Assembly (NCBI GenBank): GCA_025774935.1
Contig: JALGZK010000011.1
Coordinates: 1 to 64,000 of the forward strand
Direction of reading: 5' to 3'
DNA from: a bacterium
Lineage (GTDB): Bacteria > Joyebacterota > Joyebacteria > Joyebacterales > Joyebacteraceae
DNA: 64,000 nt
In this document: piece by piece, positions 49,664 to 61,269 of the stretch
Layout of the letters: each line of letters opens with the position of its first letter
Position numbering within the stretch: position 1 is the stretch's first letter
Notes under the pieces: generated by a model
Database searches by the model: none
Told to the model about the DNA's origin: nothing
Seen by the model: the letters and a program-made list of their open reading frames with translations, nothing else
Program-made: the position numbers and the translations under genes

Positions 49664-51469
49664 ATGAAGCTGGACGCGATGGGTGATCTCCACCGGAGCC
49701 ACACCTGCGGCGAACTCCGCAAGGGCGACGTCGGGAAGCCGGTCGTCCTCATGGGCTGGGTTCACCGGCGGCGGAACCTGGGCGGCCTTCTGTTCATCGA
49801 CCTCCGAGACCGGTACGGTCTCACGCAGATCGTGTTCCGCCCCGACGCGGATCCGGCTGACTTCGAGCGCGGCAGCCATCTGGGCGCCGAGTACGTCGTC
49901 GCGGTGACAGGTGAGGTCGTCGAGCGTCCTGACGGCACGACGAACCCGGAGCTTCCGACCGGCGAGATCGAGGTCCACGTCTCGGACCTCAGGGTCCTGA
50001 ACGCGTCTCTGACGCCTCCGTTCGTGCTCGAGGAGCCGATCAAGGCGAGCGACGAACTGCGGCTCGAGTACCGCTATCTCGATCTAAGGCGGCCGCACAT
50101 GCAGCGGCTGATCGAGGCGCGGCACACGGCGGCGGCAGCGACCAGGAGCTACCTGAACGGAGTAGGCTTCCTCGAGATCGAGACCCCGATGCTCGCGAAG
50201 AAGACGCCCGAGGGCGCCCGCGACTTCATCGTCCCCTCGCGCGTGCATCCGGGGAAGGTCTACGCGCTCCCCCAGTCGCCCCAGCTCTACAAGCAGATCC
50301 TGATGGTCTCCGGGTGCGACCGGTACTATCAGATCGCGCGCTGTCTCCGCGACGAGGACCTGCGCGCGGATCGTCAGCCCGAGCACACTCAGATCGACTT
50401 CGAGATGAGCTTCGTGACGGAGGACGACGTCTTCGCGGTCGCCGAAGGGCTCATGGCAGCGATCTGGAGTGCCGTGCGCGGCGACGAGATCGAGACACCG
50501 TTCCCGCGGCTTACCTACCGCGAGGCGATGGAGCGGTACGGCAGCGACAAGCCGGACACGCGGTTCGGAACGGAGCTCGTCGACCTGACCGACCTTCTCG
50601 GCGGCACGGACTTCAAGGTCTTCCGCTCGGTCATCGACGGCGGCGGCGCGGTCAAGTGCCTGAACGCGGCCGGCTGCAGCGGGTGGTCGCGGTCGGAGAT
50701 CGACAGGAAAGAAGAGCTCGCGAGGAAGTGGGGCGCCAAGGGGCTCGCCTGGACGAAGGTCGAGGGTGGCGCGTTCGCCGGCGGTGTCGGCAAGTTCTTC
50801 TCCGACGACGAACGCGCGACCGTCATCGAGCGGGCGGCGGCCACGGACGGCGACCTCCTCCTCTTCGTCGCTCACGACCGGAAGAAGGCGAACGAAATCC
50901 TCGGGAAGCTCAGGCTCGTGCTCCGCGACGAGCTCGGGCTCGTGCAGCCGGGTGTCTTCAACTTCGTGTGGATCACGGAGTTCCCCCTCTTTGCGTGGAA
51001 CGAGGACACCGGCTCGTGGGAGGCGGAGCACCACATGTTCTCGATGCCGCGGGCCGAGGATCTCGATCTCCTGGAGAGCGATCCGGGCGAAGTCCTCGGA
51101 CGGCTCTACGACCTCGTCGCGAACGGGCTCGAGATCGCCTCGGGCTCCATCAGGATCCACCGGCGCGACATCCAGGAGCGGGTGATGGCCGTCGTCGGGA
51201 TGTCGAGGGAGGACGCCGAACGCAGGTTCGGTTTCCTCCTGAAGGCCCTCGACTACGGCGCCCCGCCGCATGGCGGGCTCGCCCCCGGCCTCGATCGGAT
51301 CGCGATGCTGCTCACCGACGAGGACTCGATCAGGGACACGATCGCGTTCCCGAAGACCTACCGCGGCCTCTCGCTCATGGACGGCTCGCCGTCCGAGGCG
51401 GAGCCGGAGGTGCTGAAGGAACTCGGGATCGAGCTCGTGGGACCGCGGGACGACGAAGGTCAGGGCTAG
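49664..51469 (+). CDS. aspS: Aspartyl-tRNA synthetase, bacterial type
   Basis: 601 residues. N-terminal OB-fold ([21 protein letters not shown]), then class II core with [39 protein letters not shown] (motif 2), a GAD insertion domain of bacterial AspRS (about 290-400), and [17 protein letters not shown] (motif 3). Charging of tRNA-Asp is certain. Whether it also charges tRNA-Asn cannot be judged here. Translated with hisS. Confidence 0.94.
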   Translation: MKLDAMGDLHRSHTCGELRKGDVGKPVVLMGWVHRRRNLGGLLFIDLRDRYGLTQIVFRPDADPADFERGSHLGAEYVVAVTGEVVERPDGTTNPELPTGEIEVHVSDLRVLNASLTPPFVLEEPIKASDELRLEYRYLDLRRPHMQRLIEARHTAAAATRSYLNGVGFLEIETPMLAKKTPEGARDFIVPSRVHPGKVYALPQSPQLYKQILMVSGCDRYYQIARCLRDEDLRADRQPEHTQIDFEMSFVTEDDVFAVAEGLMAAIWSAVRGDEIETPFPRLTYREAMERYGSDKPDTRFGTELVDLTDLLGGTDFKVFRSVIDGGGAVKCLNAAGCSGWSRSEIDRKEELARKWGAKGLAWTKVEGGAFAGGVGKFFSDDERATVIERAAATDGDLLLFVAHDRKKANEILGKLRLVLRDELGLVQPGVFNFVWITEFPLFAWNEDTGSWEAEHHMFSMPRAEDLDLLESDPGEVLGRLYDLVANGLEIASGSIRIHRRDIQERVMAVVGMSREDAERRFGFLLKALDYGAPPHGGLAPGLDRIAMLLTDEDSIRDTIAFPKTYRGLSLMDGSPSEAEPEVLKELGIELVGPRDDEGQG

Positions 51470-51473
51470 GACA

Positions 51474-53459
51474 GTGGCTGGTCGACGGCGACTTCCCGAG
51501 ATTGACCGGCACCGGTCCGCAGGCGCGGCGCCGACGGTCGATACGGTCGAGCGGATGCCGCGGGGCCGACAGATAGCCTTCGCCGGCGCGGCGTCGAGTC
51601 TTCTGGGCGTTGCGGCCGGCACCGTCGAGAGCGTCGTCCGCGCCCTCCAGCACTCCTACTACTTCAACACCACGCCATCCTACGTCTCTTATCTTATGAT
51701 CCCGGCCCTCTCGTACGCCGTCGCCGGGCTCGTGCTCGGGATCGTCCTCGCCCTCGTGGCCGTCGCGCTGAGACGTCGCCACGTCGCCTCTGCCGCTCTC
51801 GCCTCGGGAGCGGCCTTCCTGCTCGTCGGCTACTGGGGCTCGGTCTACAGGAGCAGGTTCTTCGACTCCGCGGGCCACGCCCTCGGCCACCTGGCGATGC
51901 TCGTCGGGGCGGCCGCGCTCTTCGTCGTCGTGTGGCGCGTCGCGAGAGCGGTCGTCGGCCAGTCGCGTTCGTGCCGCCGCTCCCTCTACTGCCGGATCGT
52001 GTGGGCGACCCTCGCCGGTCTGGCCGTCGTGGGGATCGCCGGGTGGGGGATCTTCTTCGGCGCGTTGGGCTCCGGGCTGCACGCTCCGAGGGGGGACGCT
52101 CCTCCGGCCGGCGCTCCGAACGTCCTCCTCGTCACGATCGACACGCTCCGCGCGGACCGCCTCGGGTGCTACGGGTACCCGACCGCGCGAGGCCCGCGGG
52201 ACGACGGTCTCGGTACGTCACCCGTCATCGACGCACTTGCGGCCGAGGGCGTCCGCTTTGACGCCGCCATCGTCCCGATGGTCACGACCGACCCGAGCCA
52301 CGCCTCGATCATGACCTCCGTCTACCCGGCCACCCACGGAGTCGTGAGGAACGCCGTGCAGCTCGCGAGCGACGCCACCACCGCGGCCGAGATCTTCCAG
52401 GCCGCGGGCTACCGCACCGGAGCCGCGGTCAGCGTCAAGCACCTCGACGGGTTCATGTCGGGGCTGAGTCAGGGGTTCGTGGACTACTACGACCGGGGCG
52501 ACCACGACAGGTTCGGGTATCACACCGGCTGGCGTCGTGCCGCGAAGATCTTCAGAGGACGGCTGGGGGGATCCCAGCGAGAGGCCAACGCAACCTGCGA
52601 CCGTGCCGTGGAGTGGCTCGGCAAGAAGGACGACCGCCCGTTCTTCTTCTGGGCGCACCTCTACGACCCGCACCATCCCTACGTGCTTCACGAGGAACCG
52701 GGCGTTTCCTTCCGCAAGATCCGCGACGAGGAGATGGCGGTGCTCCCGGAGGCGCGGCTCCGCGAGCTCGCGGACCTGGCGTCGCGGGCGTACGACTCCG
52801 AGATCAGGCACGTCGACGATGCGGTCGGGAGGCTCATCGGCGCCGTCCGGGACGCGGGGCATCTCGATGAGACGATCATCGTCGTCACGTCCGATCACGG
52901 CGAACACATCAGCGAGGAACGCCTCCGCCCCACGCTGTGGTTCGGGCACTACGATGTCTACGAGGAGGTCTGCCGCGTCCCCCTCATCTTCCACGCGCCG
53001 GGGTCTCTCGGCGCCCGCGTCGTGCCCGACCAGGTGAGCGTCATGGACATCGCGCCGACCCTGCTCGAGGTGTCCAGGATCGGTGTCGCGGAGGGCGAGC
53101 CTGACGGGCCCGCAGGGTTCGGGGACGTCTTCGGGCGCAGCCTGGCGCCTCTTCTCGGCGGCGACTCGTGGGAGGAGGCGCCGCTCGTGGTCGACGCGAA
53201 CCCGCACGGGACAGCGGAGGGGCGTGCGCTCAGGACGGGCGGGTGGAAGCTCATCGGCCGCCCGGGAGGGGAGTCGGAGCTCTACGACCTCATCGAGGAC
53301 CCCGGCGAGTTACTGAACACAGCTCACATCGACACGACTGGCGCCCGCCTGCTCGGGCGTGAACTCGCCCGGATCGTCTCGGGGTGGGACGACGTAGTCG
53401 CTCCCGAGCCGGACGAAGAGACTCGCGAGATGCTGAGATCTCTCGGCTACATTAACTGA
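51474..53459 (+). CDS. Membrane-anchored sulfatase-fold hydrolase lacking the formylglycine residue
   Basis: 661 residues from a GTG four bases after aspS; an ATG at 51555 is an alternative. Four or five membrane helices (residues ~35-210) precede an alkaline-phosphatase-superfamily domain: NVLLVTIDTLRADRLGCYGY (metal Asp), HLYDPHHPY and VTSDHGEHISEE. The nucleophile region reads VTTDPSHASIMTSVYPATHG. The Cys or Ser that becomes formylglycine in sulfatases, and the Arg after it, are Thr/Asp and His here. The protein may be a phosphotransferase-like relative using Thr. C-terminal ELYDLIEDPGELLNT is typical of sulfatases. Confidence 0.85.
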   Translation: MAGRRRLPEIDRHRSAGAAPTVDTVERMPRGRQIAFAGAASSLLGVAAGTVESVVRALQHSYYFNTTPSYVSYLMIPALSYAVAGLVLGIVLALVAVALRRRHVASAALASGAAFLLVGYWGSVYRSRFFDSAGHALGHLAMLVGAAALFVVVWRVARAVVGQSRSCRRSLYCRIVWATLAGLAVVGIAGWGIFFGALGSGLHAPRGDAPPAGAPNVLLVTIDTLRADRLGCYGYPTARGPRDDGLGTSPVIDALAAEGVRFDAAIVPMVTTDPSHASIMTSVYPATHGVVRNAVQLASDATTAAEIFQAAGYRTGAAVSVKHLDGFMSGLSQGFVDYYDRGDHDRFGYHTGWRRAAKIFRGRLGGSQREANATCDRAVEWLGKKDDRPFFFWAHLYDPHHPYVLHEEPGVSFRKIRDEEMAVLPEARLRELADLASRAYDSEIRHVDDAVGRLIGAVRDAGHLDETIIVVTSDHGEHISEERLRPTLWFGHYDVYEEVCRVPLIFHAPGSLGARVVPDQVSVMDIAPTLLEVSRIGVAEGEPDGPAGFGDVFGRSLAPLLGGDSWEEAPLVVDANPHGTAEGRALRTGGWKLIGRPGGESELYDLIEDPGELLNTAHIDTTGARLLGRELARIVSGWDDVVAPEPDEETREMLRSLGYIN

Positions 53460-53583
53460 CGGCACCTCATTACACACTCTCCTGACTCCACCCTGACTTC
53501 CTCGGATCGCGCGAAACGCCGCCGAGCGCCCTCCCTGCAGGGTCCAGGGGCGCCCTAACCTCGCGTCCGCTCAGCGAATGGGC

Positions 53584-53612
53584 TTGACACTGACGGGCCG
53601 CTCTGCTAGTTT
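53584..53612 (+). promoter_or_regulatory. Promoter of the small lipoprotein/LysM pair
   Basis: Consensus -35 TTGACA (53584-53589), 17-base spacer, -10 TAGTTT (53607-53612) preceded by TGC. It is 88 bases before the ATG at 53700. Confidence 0.75.
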
Positions 53613-53699
53613 CTCGGAGCGAACGTGAATGTGGGGTTCGCAGTTTCGCCCCTCATGGGGGCGATGTTGTCTCTAATTCCCGGAAGGGGGTGGCACGCG

Positions 53700-53990
53700 A
53701 TGCCTAGGACTATTGCAGGGCTCCTCGGGCTCGCCTCACTGCTGCTCGTGCTGGGTGCCGGTCTGGTGGGGTGCGCTTCGAATCCCCCCTGCGACACGAC
53801 GGTGACGCAGGTTCAGACCTCTCAGGACGGGTGCGCGGCCGCGACCGACGAGCTGGACTCGGCGCGAGAGGCGAGAGCCGAACTCGAGGCGGAAGTCTCG
53901 GCGACGAGGGCCGAACTGGCGCAGCTCGAGGGGCAGCCGGAGGTGCTCGAGAGACGCCTTCACGAACTCAGAAAAGGCAGCGGGCGCTAA
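53700..53990 (+). CDS. Small coiled-coil lipoprotein
   Basis: 96 residues from an ATG with GGAAGGGGG upstream. A lipoprotein signal ends in AGLVGC. Residues ~40-96 are a predicted coiled coil (ATDELDSAREARAELEAEVS, TRAELAQLEGQ). The size and build resemble small envelope spacer lipoproteins. It shares the signal/Cys/coiled-coil design with the LysM lipoprotein 21 bases downstream and is probably co-transcribed with it. Function inferred only as envelope-associated. Confidence 0.7.
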   Translation: MPRTIAGLLGLASLLLVLGAGLVGCASNPPCDTTVTQVQTSQDGCAAATDELDSAREARAELEAEVSATRAELAQLEGQPEVLERRLHELRKGSGR

Positions 53991-54011
53991 GCCGGAAAGG
54001 AGAAGACCACC

Positions 54012-54707
54012 ATGCTGTACAGATTGATAGTTGCAGCGGTCCTCCTTGCGGCGCTTGCGCTCGTGTCGGGCTGCAGCTCCGGGTGTCCCCGAACGGCCGA
54101 TCCGGCGTCGGGCGACTTCTACACCGAGGAGGAGTACAAGAAGTGCACGAAGGAGCAGGCAGCGGAGTACTGCGCCGCGCTCCTTGCCGAGTATGATGCG
54201 AATCAGGGCTGCATCGAACAGGCGACGGCGGATCTCGACCGAGAGAACCGCGCGATGACGGACCTCGAGTCCGAGCTCGACACGATGACACCCCAGCTCA
54301 TGGCGCTCCGGGGCGAGGTCGAGACGCTCGAGCGCGAGATCGCGTACTACGAGGGGCTGCCCAGGATGTATACCGTCACGAAGGGCGACTTCCTCTACAA
54401 GATCTCGGAGATGGAGGAGATCTACGCGGACCCGCTCAAGTGGAAGCGCATCTGGCGGGCGAACAAGGACGTCATCGACGAGTTCAACGACCCGAACCTG
54501 ATCTACCCGGACTGGGAGCTCGTGATCCCGCGCGACTGGCCGTATTCGTACACGGTCAAGGGCGGCGAGAACCTCTGGCAGATCGCCGCCTACTGGGAGA
54601 TCTACGGAGACGGGAGGATGTGGACCCGGATCTTCGAGGCCAACAAGGACGAGATCTCGAACCCGGACATCATCCAGCCTGGTCAGATGCTGAACATCCC
54701 TCGCTAG
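54012..54707 (+). CDS. LysM-domain lipoprotein
   Basis: 231 residues. Lipoprotein signal (VAAVLLAALALVSGC), then a Cys-containing segment (KKCTKEQAAEYC ... NQGC), a coiled coil (~75-115) and two LysM modules. LysM 1 is at ~118-172 (MYTVTKGDFLYKIS, NLIYPDWELVIP) and LysM 2 at ~176-231 (YTVKGGENLWQIA, DIIQPGQMLNIP). LysM binds peptidoglycan, so the protein should tether the outer envelope to the wall. A strong terminator follows. Confidence 0.9.
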   Translation: MLYRLIVAAVLLAALALVSGCSSGCPRTADPASGDFYTEEEYKKCTKEQAAEYCAALLAEYDANQGCIEQATADLDRENRAMTDLESELDTMTPQLMALRGEVETLEREIAYYEGLPRMYTVTKGDFLYKISEMEEIYADPLKWKRIWRANKDVIDEFNDPNLIYPDWELVIPRDWPYSYTVKGGENLWQIAAYWEIYGDGRMWTRIFEANKDEISNPDIIQPGQMLNIPR

Positions 54708-54818
54708 GGGTGCGGTGATCTGGTTGGCTCACGGCGCGATCAGACGGATCCAGGTCCGTGAGCGAGTGGCGTGCCGGACAGGAGAGTCACTCGATAGCAG
54801 GAATTGCATTCATGAGGA

Positions 54819-54866
54819 CGGGCTCTTGGTTCCAGGGCACAAACGCGAACCAAGGGCCCGCCTTTT
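54819..54866 (+). terminator. Intrinsic terminator after the LysM gene
   Basis: CGGGCTCTTGGTTC (54819-54832) pairs with GAACCAAGGGCCCG (54847-54860), 14 pairs with one G-U, followed by CCTTTTG. It separates the lipoprotein pair from the phoH operon. Confidence 0.75.
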
Positions 54867-54917
54867 GATGGACGGGACGCTGTGACGGGAGGCGTCGACG
54901 CGTGAGGGCCGAACGCA

Positions 54918-55895
54918 GTGAAGCGTAAGATCTCTGTAGAAGACATCGACGCGGTCCACCTCTACGGCCGGAACGACGCGAACCTCCGGCTCATCCACGA
55001 CGCGTTCGCCGCGCGCGTGACCGCGCGCGGGGGCGAGATCACGATCGTGGGGGACGACGACGCGGAGGTGCAGCAGATCGAGGCGGTGCTGACCGAGATG
55101 GCGAACCTCGTCCGCCGCGGCCGCACCGTGAGGCGGGAGGACGTGGAGTACGCCATCAGGATGGTCACGTCCGACCGCGGGGAGGAGCTGTCGCGCTTCT
55201 ATGCCGGCGGCACCAGACTTCAGGGACTCAAGAAGCCGGTCGAGCCGAAGACCGTCGGTCAGAAGAAGTACGTCGAGGCGATGCAGGAGCACGACATCGT
55301 CGTCTCGATCGGACCCGCCGGGACGGGGAAGACGTACCTCGCGGTCGCGATGGCGGTCGCCGCGCTCAGGCTCAAGGAGGTCGAGCGCATCGTGCTCGTC
55401 CGTCCCGCCGTCGAAGCGGGGGAGAGTCTCGGGTATCTTCCCGGCGACTATCAGGAGAAGATCGCGCCGTACCTCCGGCCGCTCTACGACGCGCTGAGGG
55501 ACATGATGGACTACGAGAAGGTCAAGCGGCTGACGGAGATCGGGACGATCGAGGTAATACCGCTCGCGTACATGCGCGGGCGGACGCTCAACGACGCCTT
55601 CGTCATCCTCGATGAGGCACAGAACAGTACGATGCCCCAGATGAAGATGTTCCTCACGAGACTCGGCTTCAACTCGAGAGCCGTCGTCACGGGAGACATC
55701 ACGCAGATCGACCTCGCCAACTCCGAGATGTCGGGGCTCGTGAGGATCCAGGAGATCCTCGACGACATCCGCGGAATCGAGTTCGTCTATCTCAACGAGA
55801 GCGATGTGGTACGGCACCGACTCGTGCGTGAGATCATCAAGGCCTTCGAACGGTACGCGAAGACGCGGGAAGAGCGGGCCCGGGAGGACGACTGA
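54918..55895 (+). CDS. phoH: PhoH-family ATPase (YbeZ type)
   Basis: 325 residues from a GTG. An N-terminal KH-like part (VHLYGRNDANLRLIHDAF) is followed by the PhoH ATPase: SIGPAGTGKTYLAVAMAVAA (Walker A), RPAVEAGESLGYLPGD, FVILDEAQNSTMPQMKMFLT (Walker B) and VVTGDITQIDL. YbeZ-type PhoH works with YbeY in rRNA and ribosome metabolism, and ybeY lies two genes on. First gene of an eight-gene operon. Confidence 0.93.
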   Translation: MKRKISVEDIDAVHLYGRNDANLRLIHDAFAARVTARGGEITIVGDDDAEVQQIEAVLTEMANLVRRGRTVRREDVEYAIRMVTSDRGEELSRFYAGGTRLQGLKKPVEPKTVGQKKYVEAMQEHDIVVSIGPAGTGKTYLAVAMAVAALRLKEVERIVLVRPAVEAGESLGYLPGDYQEKIAPYLRPLYDALRDMMDYEKVKRLTEIGTIEVIPLAYMRGRTLNDAFVILDEAQNSTMPQMKMFLTRLGFNSRAVVTGDITQIDLANSEMSGLVRIQEILDDIRGIEFVYLNESDVVRHRLVREIIKAFERYAKTREERAREDD

Positions 55896-58246
55896 TGGCT
55901 CACCTGTTCGGACGGAGACGGGAACGACCCGCGCGGACCGAACGTGTCCGTCTTGGGAACGGCGCGGAGGAGGAGCGCGTCGACGCCGACGAGCGGTCGC
56001 GTTCGATCCTCTACGCGAGCCTGACCCTCCTCGCGTTCCTCGTGATCCTGGAGCTGCTCTTTCCCGGCGCCATCCCCGAGAGCGGCATCGAGCTCCAGGT
56101 CGGTCAGGTCGCCACCGAAGAGCTCGTAGCGCCGTTCGACTTCGACGTCCTGAAGTCGGAGGAGGCGCTCGAGACCGAACGCGCGTCGAGGGAGGCGAGC
56201 GTCGTTCCGGTCTACAGCTTCAGCCGCGCGATTCAGGCCGACCACCGCCAGATCCTCGGCGACCTCGTGACGCGGATCTACGACGTCCGCGAGGGCGACG
56301 AGTCCGACCGCCAGAAACTCGAGATGCTCGGGCAGCTCGGGTACGCGCTCTCCGACACCACCAGGCTGATCCTCCTCGACCCGGACAGGTCCAGGGAGGT
56401 CGAGGAGCGCGCGCGCGTCGTGCTCTTCCTCCTGTACGAGCGAGGTATCCTGCCGGCCCGCGGACATCCGCCTCTCGAGAACGAAGAGACGATCGTGCTC
56501 CTCAAGGACGACGAAGAGTCGATGGAGCGCGTCGGGACGTTCCACCGCGAGGAGAACCTCCCCGATCTCGTGGCGGCGGAGGCGTCGAGGACGTTCGACG
56601 ACCCCGCGATGTCGAGGGCGGTCGCCGAGATCGTCACTCCGTTCCTGGTCGGGAACGTCGTCTACGACTCGGACGTGACCGATCAGAGAAGACGGGCCGC
56701 GCGCGACGCCGTGAGCGAACTGACCGGCGTCGACGTGAAGAAGAACGAGGTCATACTCGAGCGCGGCGAGCGGATCACGAAGGACCACGTCAACGTGGTC
56801 AGGTCGATGAACGAGAAGCGGGCGGAGCTTCTCATGATGGAGGAGGGCCACAAGCGGTTCTTCCCGGTTCTGGGAAGGGCCCTCTCGGCTGCGCTCCTCC
56901 TCGGGCTTCTCTCGCTCTACGCGGGCGTCCGCCGGAAGAAGTTCCTCTTCGGGATGCGCCCGGCACTGCTCTTCCTGGTCGTCGTGATTCTCGTCATGAT
57001 CGGCGCCGCCGTGGTGCACGGTATCGCCGACGCGTCGGAGTTCCTCGTACCGGTCGCGATTCTCGCGATGCTCTTCTCGATGCTCCTGGGGTTCGAGATC
57101 GCCGTAGTCTCCCTCTTCGTCCTGATCCTCCTCGTCTCGCTCTACACCGGCTTCGGCCTCCCGTTCGCGATCGTCTCGCTCGTCGCCGGCACCGTCGCTG
57201 CGTTCTCGGTGAGGCGCGTGAGGAACCGCGAGGACTTCTACTGGTCGGGGATTCGCGTCGTCGCCGCCTACGCGGTCGCGATCCTGGTCGTCGACATCGC
57301 GCGGCTCGAGCTGGGCGTCAGCACGCTCACCCGGATCGGGTGGGGGGGCCTGAATGCGATCGTGAGCATGGGGATCGTGGTCGTGACGCTCCCGCTCTTC
57401 GAGCGAGGGTTCCGCGTGACCACCGACATCACGCTGCTAGAGCTCGCCGACATGAACAAGCCGCTTCTCAGGAAGATGGCGATGACCGCGCCCGGCAGCT
57501 ACCACCACAGCATCGTCGTCGGCAACCTCGCCGAGGCGGCAGCGGAGGCGATCAAGGCCAACGGCCTCCTCGCGCGGGTGGGGGCGTACTACCACGACAT
57601 CGGCAAGCTCGTGGGGCCCGGCTACTTCGTCGAGAACCAGCAAGGGCTCGAGCCTGAGGACAGCAAGCACACGGCGATCAAGCCGAAGATGTCGAGCATG
57701 GTCCTTCGGGCTCACGTCAAGGACGGCGAGGAGCTCGCGCGGAAGGAGGGGCTCCCGGAGCCGATCATCGACGTCATCAGGGAACACCATGGGACCGGCG
57801 TCATGGAGTTCTTCTACAACAAGGCGCTCGAGGAGGCCCAGGACCCGGGCGAGGTGAGCAAGGCCAACTACAGCTATCCGGGACCGCGGCCGCGCAGCAA
57901 GGAGTCCGCGATCATCGCGCTCGCCGACACGATCGAGGCGCGCGTCAGGTCGTCCGCGGAGACGGCCACCCCGAAGCGGATCGAGGCCGAGATCGACGCC
58001 GTGATGGAGAAGCGCTGGCGGGACCACCAGCTCGACGACGCCGAGCTCACGCTCGCGGACCTCCGGAAGATTCGCGACGCCTTCTTCCGCGTGCTCGTCG
58101 GGATGTACCATCAGCGCCTCAAGTACCCCGATCAGGACGGGGAGGGCGAGACGGAAGAGGGGAACGGCGAAGCGGGAAGCGGTCAGAACGGGCTCGTCGA
58201 GGCCGGGAATGGCGATCAGGATCGTCGACAGGCAGAAGAGAACTAA
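55895..58246 (+). CDS. pgpH: 7TM-HD cyclic-di-AMP phosphodiesterase (PgpH-like)
   Basis: 783 residues; the ATG overlaps the phoH stop (TGATG). One N-terminal membrane helix, an extracytoplasmic 7TMR-HDED domain (~60-305), a seven-helix membrane bundle (~310-500) and a cytoplasmic HD domain. The HD domain has YHHSIVVGNLAEAAAEAI, YYHDIGKLVGPGYF and VIREHHGTGVMEFFY. PgpH enzymes cleave c-di-AMP to pApA and respond to signals outside the membrane. The C-terminal tail is Glu/Gly-rich and overlaps ybeY by 38 bases. The activity call rests on homology. Confidence 0.88.
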   Translation: MAHLFGRRRERPARTERVRLGNGAEEERVDADERSRSILYASLTLLAFLVILELLFPGAIPESGIELQVGQVATEELVAPFDFDVLKSEEALETERASREASVVPVYSFSRAIQADHRQILGDLVTRIYDVREGDESDRQKLEMLGQLGYALSDTTRLILLDPDRSREVEERARVVLFLLYERGILPARGHPPLENEETIVLLKDDEESMERVGTFHREENLPDLVAAEASRTFDDPAMSRAVAEIVTPFLVGNVVYDSDVTDQRRRAARDAVSELTGVDVKKNEVILERGERITKDHVNVVRSMNEKRAELLMMEEGHKRFFPVLGRALSAALLLGLLSLYAGVRRKKFLFGMRPALLFLVVVILVMIGAAVVHGIADASEFLVPVAILAMLFSMLLGFEIAVVSLFVLILLVSLYTGFGLPFAIVSLVAGTVAAFSVRRVRNREDFYWSGIRVVAAYAVAILVVDIARLELGVSTLTRIGWGGLNAIVSMGIVVVTLPLFERGFRVTTDITLLELADMNKPLLRKMAMTAPGSYHHSIVVGNLAEAAAEAIKANGLLARVGAYYHDIGKLVGPGYFVENQQGLEPEDSKHTAIKPKMSSMVLRAHVKDGEELARKEGLPEPIIDVIREHHGTGVMEFFYNKALEEAQDPGEVSKANYSYPGPRPRSKESAIIALADTIEARVRSSAETATPKRIEAEIDAVMEKRWRDHQLDDAELTLADLRKIRDAFFRVLVGMYHQRLKYPDQDGEGETEEGNGEAGSGQNGLVEAGNGDQDRRQAEEN

Positions 58247-58723
58247 GATCGACAGGCGCCTCGTGCGCCGGCTCGTGGAGCGGCTCCTGTCCGACCACGG
58301 ACGCAAAGGCGCCGACACCACGATCGTCTTCGCCGACGACGAGTTCATCCGGGGGTACAACCTCGAGTTCCTGGGCCGTGACCGGCCGACCGACGTCCTG
58401 GCGTTCGACATGGCCGACGGCGGCGCCGAGGGGAACGCGGGAACGAGCGGCGAGGCGCCCCGGGAGCCCCTGCCTGGAGAGCTCGAGACGATTCTCGGCG
58501 ACGTGATGATTTCGACCGACCGCGCCGCGGTACAGGCGCGCCGCTACAGGCGCACCCTCGAGCGGGAGATCGCGAAGCTGGTCTCCCACGGGGTCCTCCA
58601 CCTTCTGGGATATGATCACGAAGAACCCGACGAGCGGGCGGAGATGCGGAAGCTCGAGAACCGCTACGTCCGCGAGTTTCTGAGCGAGCGGCCCCGGGGC
58701 GGGCGCGCCCGCGGAACGAGACG

Positions 58724-58727
<4 letters not shown>
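58209..58727 (+). CDS. ybeY: Endoribonuclease YbeY, rRNA maturation factor
   Basis: 172 residues. The zinc motif SHGVLHLLGYDHEEPDERAE gives the three histidines. Upstream are VFADDEFIRGYNLEFLGRDR, PTDVLAFDM and GDVMISTD. An Arg-rich tail follows. The gene starts inside the end of pgpH and overlaps the next gene by four bases. YbeY processes 16S rRNA ends and takes part in ribosome quality control. Confidence 0.93.
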
Positions 58728-60003
<1,276 letters not shown>

Positions 60004-60007
<4 letters not shown>

Positions 60008-61269
60008 CGGTCATCGTTCTCATAGCCGCCGGCGTCGTAATGGCCGCGTTCTTCTCGGGGTCGGAGACGGCGCTCATCTCGCTCAACTGGATCCGTCTCG
60101 AGCACTGGCTCGAGAAAGGACGACGTGGCGCCCGAACCCTCTCCCGGTTCGCCGAGGACCCGCAGCGGCTGCTCGGCACGACGCTCGTCGGAACGAACAT
60201 CGCGATCGTGATGACGTCGTCGCTCGCGTCGTGGCAGCTCCACCACGCGCTGGAACGCTGGCCCGCGGCGTGGGTGGGTCTCTTCTCGACGGTCACCGTC
60301 ACGGTCGTGCTTCTTGTGTTCGGGGAGATCATCCCGAAGGTCGTCGGTCGCAGGCACGCCGACGCGATCACGCTCAAGGTCATCTACCCGCTACAGCTCT
60401 TGTACTGGCTCCTGTCGCCGGTTATCGTCATCGTCACCGGGATCGCCAGCGGAGTCCTGAAGCCGTTGGGCGTTCGCACGACCGAATGGCGGCGCCGGCT
60501 CACGAAGGACCAGCTGCGGCTCCTCCTCACGAGCGAGGGGGAGAAGGCGGGCGCCGTCGACGCGCAGGAGACGAAGCTCATCTCGGGGATCTTCGAATTC
60601 GCGCTGACGACGGTCGAGGAGGTGATGGTCCCGCGAACCGACATCGTGGGACTGTCGCCCGGCGCGACGGTCGGCGACGCCGTGGCGCTCATCCGCGGGC
60701 ACGGATTCTCGCGGCTCCCGGTCTTCTCCGAGGAGAAAGACCGGATCGACGGCATGGTGCACTCCCGCGATCTCCTCGGCCTGGAGAGAGAACGCGGCGT
60801 CGGAGAGCTCGTGCGCCCGCTCTCGCACGTTCCCGAGACGAAGACGTGCGACGAGCTGTTCCGCGAACTGCAGGCGAGACGGCAGCACATGGCGGTGGTC
60901 GTGGACGAACACGGCGGACTCTCGGGCGTCGTCACGCTCGAGGACCTGCTCGAGGAGCTCGTCGGTGAGATCGAGGACGAGTACGACGTCGTCGAGTCGC
61001 TCGTGAGGAGGATCGGCGACGACCTGTTCGTGGTCGACGGCAGAGCGGAGATCGACACCGTCGAGGACGCCCTCGGGCTGGACCTTCCGGAGGGCGACTA
61101 CAACACGATCGCCGGCCTGGTCCTGTCGGCGCTCGGGAGGATCCCGGAGCCGGGCGACGAGGTCGTGGTCGCCGGGCTCGAGCTCAGGGTCATCTCCGCG
61201 AGCGCGACGAGGGTCGGGAAGATCAGAGTGAGGACGAGATGGGCGAAGCCGAGGGACGCACAGGCATAG
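60004..61269 (+). CDS. CNNM/HlyC-CorC family membrane protein, copy 2
   Basis: 421 residues from a GTG overlapping the stop of copy 1 (GTGA). Same domain order: [59 protein letters not shown] pair ([40 protein letters not shown]) and a C-terminal FAD-like domain ([20 protein letters not shown]). The two copies are clearly diverged, so the duplication is old. A role in Mg2+ homeostasis is inferred. Confidence 0.88.

Noticed and set aside
55804-57657. Long plus-strand frame overlapping the PgpH-like gene
   Set aside because: Arg/Gly/Ala-rich shadow frame, while the other frame has complete 7TM-HD domain motifs.
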